Positions 60,724 through 64,000 of a stretch of DNA of 64,000 nt are shown here, piece after piece. Each line of letters starts with the position of its first letter. Position 1 is the stretch's first letter. The position numbers and the translations under genes are program-made. Source of the DNA: Spirosoma foliorum (GTDB taxonomy: Bacteria > Bacteroidota > Bacteroidia > Cytophagales > Spirosomataceae); the NCBI RefSeq assembly GCF_014117325.1, contig NZ_CP059732.1, positions 3,547,001-3,611,000 of the forward strand, in the 5' to 3' direction. Under the pieces are notes generated by a model. The model ran no database searches. It was not told the origin of the DNA and saw only the letters and a program-made list of their open reading frames with translations.

Positions 60724-61509
60724 TTAAAGTGCGGCAAGATACTTGGTAACGGCTAACTGAGCCGCTCTGTTTTTCTGAAATGAATCGGGAACCAGCACAT
60801 CTCGAAGCGATTCGTAGAGATACATAACTTCCCATAAACTACTAAGCAACGTTGTTCGGTCAGGCATTGACACCGTTTTACGAAGCTGCGTAAGCTCAAG
60901 AGACCCAAACGTAGTTTCGGCTCGACGAACTCCTCGGGGCAAGCTTTCATTTTTTAGATGAAGCATTGGCCCCAGTACGGCATTTCTGACAAAAGCCAGA
61001 AAATCAATGGCTTCAAAAAACTCTCCGCGACCTACTTTAAGCGCGGCATAATGTGTCCAAATCCAGAATCGATCCTCGGCCCATTGAAAATCAAAGGGCG
61101 GATATTGTGCCGTTGATTCCTGAATAATTTTACTCAATGCCTGATCTCGCTCCCAAAGTATAGTTGGGTCTTCAACGCGATGGTAAAATTCATCGGGTGT
61201 CAGAAACTTAATATCAACGTGCAGCAACGCGTTTTCGTAGAGAACGATCAATAAGCGGGGTTCGCCTACGTGATCGCCACGGAAAGAGGCCAATACAGGG
61301 CCAAGTTTTGCTGCATACGCCTGCATCTTTTCGACATCGGGTGCGATTTTCTGGGCTGTGACTAATACCAGATCAAGGTCAGAGTAAGGATCGATTTCGC
61401 CCGATGCCCATGAGCCACCGGCCGCTAATCCGATGGCGTCGGGGTCTTGTTGAATGTAGTCAAGAGCTTTGGTAATGAATGTTTGAAAGGGCTGTAAATG
61501 GGCTTGCAT
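60724..61509 (-). CDS. Nucleotidyltransferase-domain protein
   Basis: A 261-aa protein with the polymerase-beta-like motif GGSWASGEIDPYSDLDL (31-47, GS-x-DxD) and a third acidic residue in LLHVDIKFL. The helical C-terminal part resembles aminoglycoside adenylyltransferase-type proteins. Substrate unknown; many of these are resistance-enzyme relatives without such a function. It stands on the minus strand before guaD. Confidence 0.75.
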   Translation of the reverse strand: MQAHLQPFQTFITKALDYIQQDPDAIGLAAGGSWASGEIDPYSDLDLVLVTAQKIAPDVEKMQAYAAKLGPVLASFRGDHVGEPRLLIVLYENALLHVDIKFLTPDEFYHRVEDPTILWERDQALSKIIQESTAQYPPFDFQWAEDRFWIWTHYAALKVGRGEFFEAIDFLAFVRNAVLGPMLHLKNESLPRGVRRAETTFGSLELTQLRKTVSMPDRTTLLSSLWEVMYLYESLRDVLVPDSFQKNRAAQLAVTKYLAAL

Positions 61510-61604
61510 TAGCTCAGTTGCGCCGGGTCGCCGGTGCGATTAGTAAATTATCGCAGAACGACTCCGTATCAGGAATAGTTCGGACATCACGTCAATCTAT
61601 TCAC

Positions 61605-62213
61605 TTACCGAATCGGAAAAACCACACCAACGCCTGATGGGCCAGCGGAGAGCAATAATTTCTCCTGTTTATCTCCGCGATTTTTGAAAATGAAGTAGTT
61701 CACTAAATCGAATGCCAGCAGAAAACCGCCTTGTGCCATAATGGATTTCCCATAACCGCGCAATTGATCAGCATTATCAGGATGAGATTCAGAACGTTCA
61801 CGCAAATACGCTCCACCAATCACATAAGCCACGTCTAAACCGGCGTTGACAAGCAGAATCTGCTTCATATTCTCATGCTGCCGAACGGCATCGGCCAGCG
61901 TTTCACCTTCGACTTTCCGTTTGCGCGAAGCCAGCAAACCCGCCCCAGCAATGCCAAGATTGACCAGATTCCAGTAAACATTCATTTTATGAAAATACTT
62001 CGTCTCGCCCGTTGTCTGCCCGGTGGCTATAGCTCCAACCGCAATATTGGCAATAGCAAAGCTGCCCAATGTTAATCCCAGAGTTTTTTGATGTTTAATT
62101 CGCTGTTCGCTAAACGCGCTTAATTCGGGCGGAGGGGACTGGCGCTGGGCTGTGGCCGCACTCCCCAATAGAAGCGAGCCAGCAGTCAGCAGAAGATGTC
62201 GAAGTGGGTTCAT
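61605..62213 (-). CDS. DUF6992-like small membrane protein
   Basis: A 202-aa protein started at MNPLRHLLLTAGSLLLGSAA, a signal peptide; an in-frame ATG at 62291 would disrupt it and overlap mobA. Four hydrophobic stretches follow (GSFAIANIAVGAIATG, WNLVNLGIAGAGLLA, ILLVNAGLDVAYVIGGAYL, AQGGFLLAFDLVNYFIF). This fits DUF6992, a Bacteroidota family of unknown function. It lies 43 nt after mobA on the same strand. Confidence 0.65.
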   Translation of the reverse strand: MNPLRHLLLTAGSLLLGSAATAQRQSPPPELSAFSEQRIKHQKTLGLTLGSFAIANIAVGAIATGQTTGETKYFHKMNVYWNLVNLGIAGAGLLASRKRKVEGETLADAVRQHENMKQILLVNAGLDVAYVIGGAYLRERSESHPDNADQLRGYGKSIMAQGGFLLAFDLVNYFIFKNRGDKQEKLLLSAGPSGVGVVFPIR

Positions 62214-62256
62214 ACAGATTGTTTTTGGGTATGAACCTGAATCCCAGACCGATGTT

Positions 62257-62829
62257 TTATAAACCCAACTTCGCTCTGGCCGCTGGGTCATTGATATTGG
62301 TTAATTCCCGAATGTCGGGCGGGGTCAGTAGCTGGACATCATTTTGTTGAAGCAATTGTCGTGGCGAATAAACTCCATCAGCAATGGCTTGGTGTAAAAT
62401 TGGCCCAAAAGCAGGTTCGTAAATACCCAACAGAGGTTCGGGTAAGTGCCCATCCGAATCGTAGAAAACCGTCGCTTTTTTTGCCGGGTTCCGGCCTTTT
62501 ACAAGTGCATCGAGCGATTGAACGGTCAATAAGGGCATATCGCAGGCTACAACGAACCAGGCCGCTTCAGCATCGTATTGAAACGCCGACAGAATTCCGT
62601 TGAGTGGCGTCGGAATAGCAAACGCATCAACAATACGAAGCTGATCCGAATCCATCAGTTCGTTGGCCTGCATTGCATTCACCGACCAGAAAACGACGCT
62701 ACAATACGGCCTAAGCAATTCGGTCAGGTGCTCACGTTGGGGTTTTCTATGATAGACCAACTGTGATTTATCCTGACCCATTCGGGTGCTTCGGCCACCA
62801 GCCAAAACTAATCCGTTCAACTTACTCAC
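62257..62829 (-). CDS. mobA: Molybdenum cofactor guanylyltransferase
   Basis: A 190-aa protein with the nucleotide-binding LVLAGGRSTRMGQDKSQL and VACDMPLLTV, and NGILSAFQ near 80. It adds GMP to molybdopterin. Its ATG overlaps the end of moaC by 8 nt. The glycine-rich start and length fit MobA; members of this family also serve in other nucleotidyl roles. Confidence 0.85.
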   Translation of the reverse strand: MSKLNGLVLAGGRSTRMGQDKSQLVYHRKPQREHLTELLRPYCSVVFWSVNAMQANELMDSDQLRIVDAFAIPTPLNGILSAFQYDAEAAWFVVACDMPLLTVQSLDALVKGRNPAKKATVFYDSDGHLPEPLLGIYEPAFGPILHQAIADGVYSPRQLLQQNDVQLLTPPDIRELTNINDPAARAKLGL

Positions 62830-63295
62830 GACGAAAATCGCGTTTACCGCCCGTTTTTTCCATGAGCTTGGTTTCCTTGATTATGATGTCGTGCGAGAAG
62901 GCTTTGCACATATCGTAAATAGTCAAAGCCGCAACCGATGCCCCTACCAACGCTTCCATCTCGACACCCGTTTTGCCTTCGGTCGATACCAGGCAGTTCA
63001 CAATAGCATCCGTTCCTTCGGTCGTAATTGTAATCTGGCAATTATCCAGGCCGAGCGAATGGCAGAGTGGAATCAGGTCGTCAGTTCGTTTAGCAGCCAT
63101 TGTCCCTGCAATGATAGCCGTCTGAAATACGGGACCTTTCTTCGTAGCAATATCGGCGCCTGTCAGGTGTTGCATAATAGCTGGCCCCAATGCAACGATA
63201 CTCTGGGCGCGAGCTGTTCGACGGGTAACGATTTTCGCTCCTACGTCGACCATTGCCGGATTTCCTTCGGCGTTGAGATGCGAAAATTCGCTCAT
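62822..63295 (-). CDS. moaC: Cyclic pyranopterin monophosphate synthase
   Basis: A 157-aa protein. AMVDVGAKIVTRRTARAQS, PLCHSLGLDNCQI and GVEMEALVGASVAALTIYDMCKA are MoaC signatures. With MoaA it makes cPMP, the first intermediate of molybdenum cofactor. MoaA is not in the window. It overlaps mobA by 8 nt. Confidence 0.93.
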   Translation of the reverse strand: MSEFSHLNAEGNPAMVDVGAKIVTRRTARAQSIVALGPAIMQHLTGADIATKKGPVFQTAIIAGTMAAKRTDDLIPLCHSLGLDNCQITITTEGTDAIVNCLVSTEGKTGVEMEALVGASVAALTIYDMCKAFSHDIIIKETKLMEKTGGKRDFRRE

Positions 63296-63308
63296 AAAAG
63301 TTAATCCC

Positions 63309-63608
63309 TTATTTAGGTGGAAATTTCTTGTAAATATCTCCTCTACTCAAAATTGTAATGACAATCGCAGCGGCAGTTTGCTCGTTAGCCGGGGGCATAT
63401 ACTCCACTCCCATTCGCCAGCCACCAATTCGAATCCGGTAATAATTCTGATCTTTTTTCTGACCTTCCAGGTATTTGTAATCGACACCAGAACTTTCCAG
63501 ATCAGTAGCCTTCTCCAATTCGTCTAAAACCTCTCGAACAGATTGCTGAATTTTAGATGGCAATTTTTGTAGTTCTTTAACGAAAGATTTACGAACAGTT
63601 ATTTCCAT
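63309..63608 (-). CDS. RelE/ParE-type toxin
   Basis: A 99-aa protein of the RelE/ParE fold: ITVRKSFVKELQKLPSKIQQ, KYLEGQKKDQNYYRIRIGGW, RMGVEY and the C-terminal ILSRGDIYKKFPPK. The C-terminal RGDIYKKF fits mRNA-interferase-type members. It overlaps the antitoxin gene's end by 10 nt (63599-63608). It would cleave or inhibit translation when free. Confidence 0.8.
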   Translation of the reverse strand: MEITVRKSFVKELQKLPSKIQQSVREVLDELEKATDLESSGVDYKYLEGQKKDQNYYRIRIGGWRMGVEYMPPANEQTAAAIVITILSRGDIYKKFPPK

Positions 63609-63892
63609 CCCATCTGGGTTTTTAAGTCAGCCAGAGAGATAGTTGGCTCATCGGCGCGAGCTTCCATAATTTTAGCCATCAAATAATCATCAACATCTTC
63701 GTTTTCAATTAGTTGAATTATCTTTTCCACTTCATCAACAGAGAAATTATTTCGTTTTTTTTTCGTAGCAAAGCTAACTGGCGAGATTCCTATTTTCTTC
63801 GCGATGTAATCATTTCGATAACCGGCAACGTCAATAAGGCTTCCGATGTGAGCAACCAGATTTTTATAATTACTAACAATTTCCGTGGCCAT
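63599..63892 (-). CDS. HTH-type antitoxin partner of RelE/ParE toxin
   Basis: A 97-aa protein with a helix-turn-helix at about 25-45 (RNDYIAKKIGISPVSFATKK) and an acidic C-terminal tail (ADEPTISLADLKTQMG). Its position directly upstream of the toxin, with a 10-nt overlap, makes it the antitoxin. A -7-like TATATTTG on the minus strand (63920-63927) lies 28 nt before its ATG. Confidence 0.75.
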   Translation of the reverse strand: MATEIVSNYKNLVAHIGSLIDVAGYRNDYIAKKIGISPVSFATKKKRNNFSVDEVEKIIQLIENEDVDDYLMAKIMEARADEPTISLADLKTQMGWK

Positions 63893-63919
63893 CCGTTAGT
63901 TTTTGTTAATCGTACATGG

Positions 63920-63944
63920 CAAATATAAGGGTAAATTTGTACAA
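63920..63944 (-). promoter_or_regulatory. Promoter and possible operator of the toxin-antitoxin unit
   Basis: TATATTTG on the minus strand (63920-63927) fits TAnnTTTG. The palindrome TTGTACAA (63937-63944) overlaps the region upstream. GTACA words recur at 63912-63916 and 63994-63998, so they may be binding sites for autoregulation by the antitoxin. Inference from position only. Confidence 0.45.
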
Positions 63945-64000
63945 CTATTCTACTAAGCTAAAAGCTCCCCCAGCCGAAAACTATTTTTTCATTGTACATT

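Noticed and set aside
1..64000. Palindromes as insertion-sequence ends or attachment sites
   Set aside because: No transposase or integrase lies between the arms; loops are 4-60 nt; no target-site duplications were seen.
1..64000. CRISPR arrays, tRNA or rRNA genes
   Set aside because: No spaced direct repeats of CRISPR type, no cloverleaf-like gaps and no rRNA sequence found by eye in any intergenic space.

Overview
The window looks like a chromosomal segment of a Bacteroidota bacterium, most likely order Cytophagales and close to Spirosoma or its relatives. The basis is lineage-typical content: paired DUF1800/DUF1501 genes, DUF3822 beside coaD, DUF6169, a membrane-anchored TPR/LuxR-type regulator, a SusD-like relic ending in NPGW, Bacteroidota-style -7 elements (TAnnTTTG), and few Shine-Dalgarno sites. 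I cannot assign a species. I see no rRNA, tRNA, CRISPR array, prophage or intact insertion sequence.

Layout. 0-8.7 kb: an unsaturated fatty-acid beta-oxidation pair (DECR-like and ECH1-like), a DUF1501 gene and two tandem DUF1800 paralogues, then a trans-sulfuration enzyme. 8.8-13.3 kb: an FMN reductase broken by a C8 tract, an EEP-family hydrolase, a SusD C-terminal relic, a TPR/LuxR-type regulator and a GrpB-family protein, followed by a 320-bp nested palindrome. 13.7-20.3 kb: cysteine desulfurase, MscS channel, Omp85-type beta-barrel, a thioredoxin-fold protein without its CxxC, and a TPR protein. 20.5-26 kb: a three-gene overlapping unit (RecF/OLD-like ATPase, small TOPRIM-like protein, SDR), then metG and a 53-aa/DUF6169 pair. 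26-36 kb: secreted DUF2264 and Gfo/Idh proteins, an ABC exporter, a Uma2-like protein, a CNNM/CBS membrane protein, a Nudix hydrolase and a YHYH/YwqK/SCO lipoprotein cluster. 36-48 kb: housekeeping genes (coaD, htpG, dapF, rplS, nnr) mixed with Nudix, CBS, a RecD-like helicase, an Rpn-like nuclease, rhodanese and bestrophin. 48-54 kb: feoA/feoB, a TSUP transporter, thiamine pyrophosphokinase and a GT87-like membrane protein. 54-60 kb: kdsB, a kdsC-like gene, kdsA, lspA, kdnB, an orphan antitoxin-like gene and kdnA. Together these make an almost complete route to the 8-amino sugar Kdo8N of lipopolysaccharide. 60-64 kb: guanine deaminase, a nucleotidyltransferase, a small membrane protein, mobA/moaC and a RelE-type toxin-antitoxin pair.

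The most unusual signal is not a gene. At least fourteen intergenic gaps hold long, often perfect inverted repeats, with arms of 15-43 bp. Many start or end exactly at start or stop codons. They are built from a few short words that recur at distant loci (ATGATGTATG; GTCAGG/TTGTCA; CACAGAG/CACGGAG; ACAGGATTAACAGGAT; AATGATGAAT/AATGGATAAT). Few have a T-tract. They look like a class of word-built palindromes rather than ordinary terminators or one REP family. The other main leads are the co-located Kdo8N pathway and the overlapping ATPase/TOPRIM-like pair, which may be an uncharacterised defence cassette.
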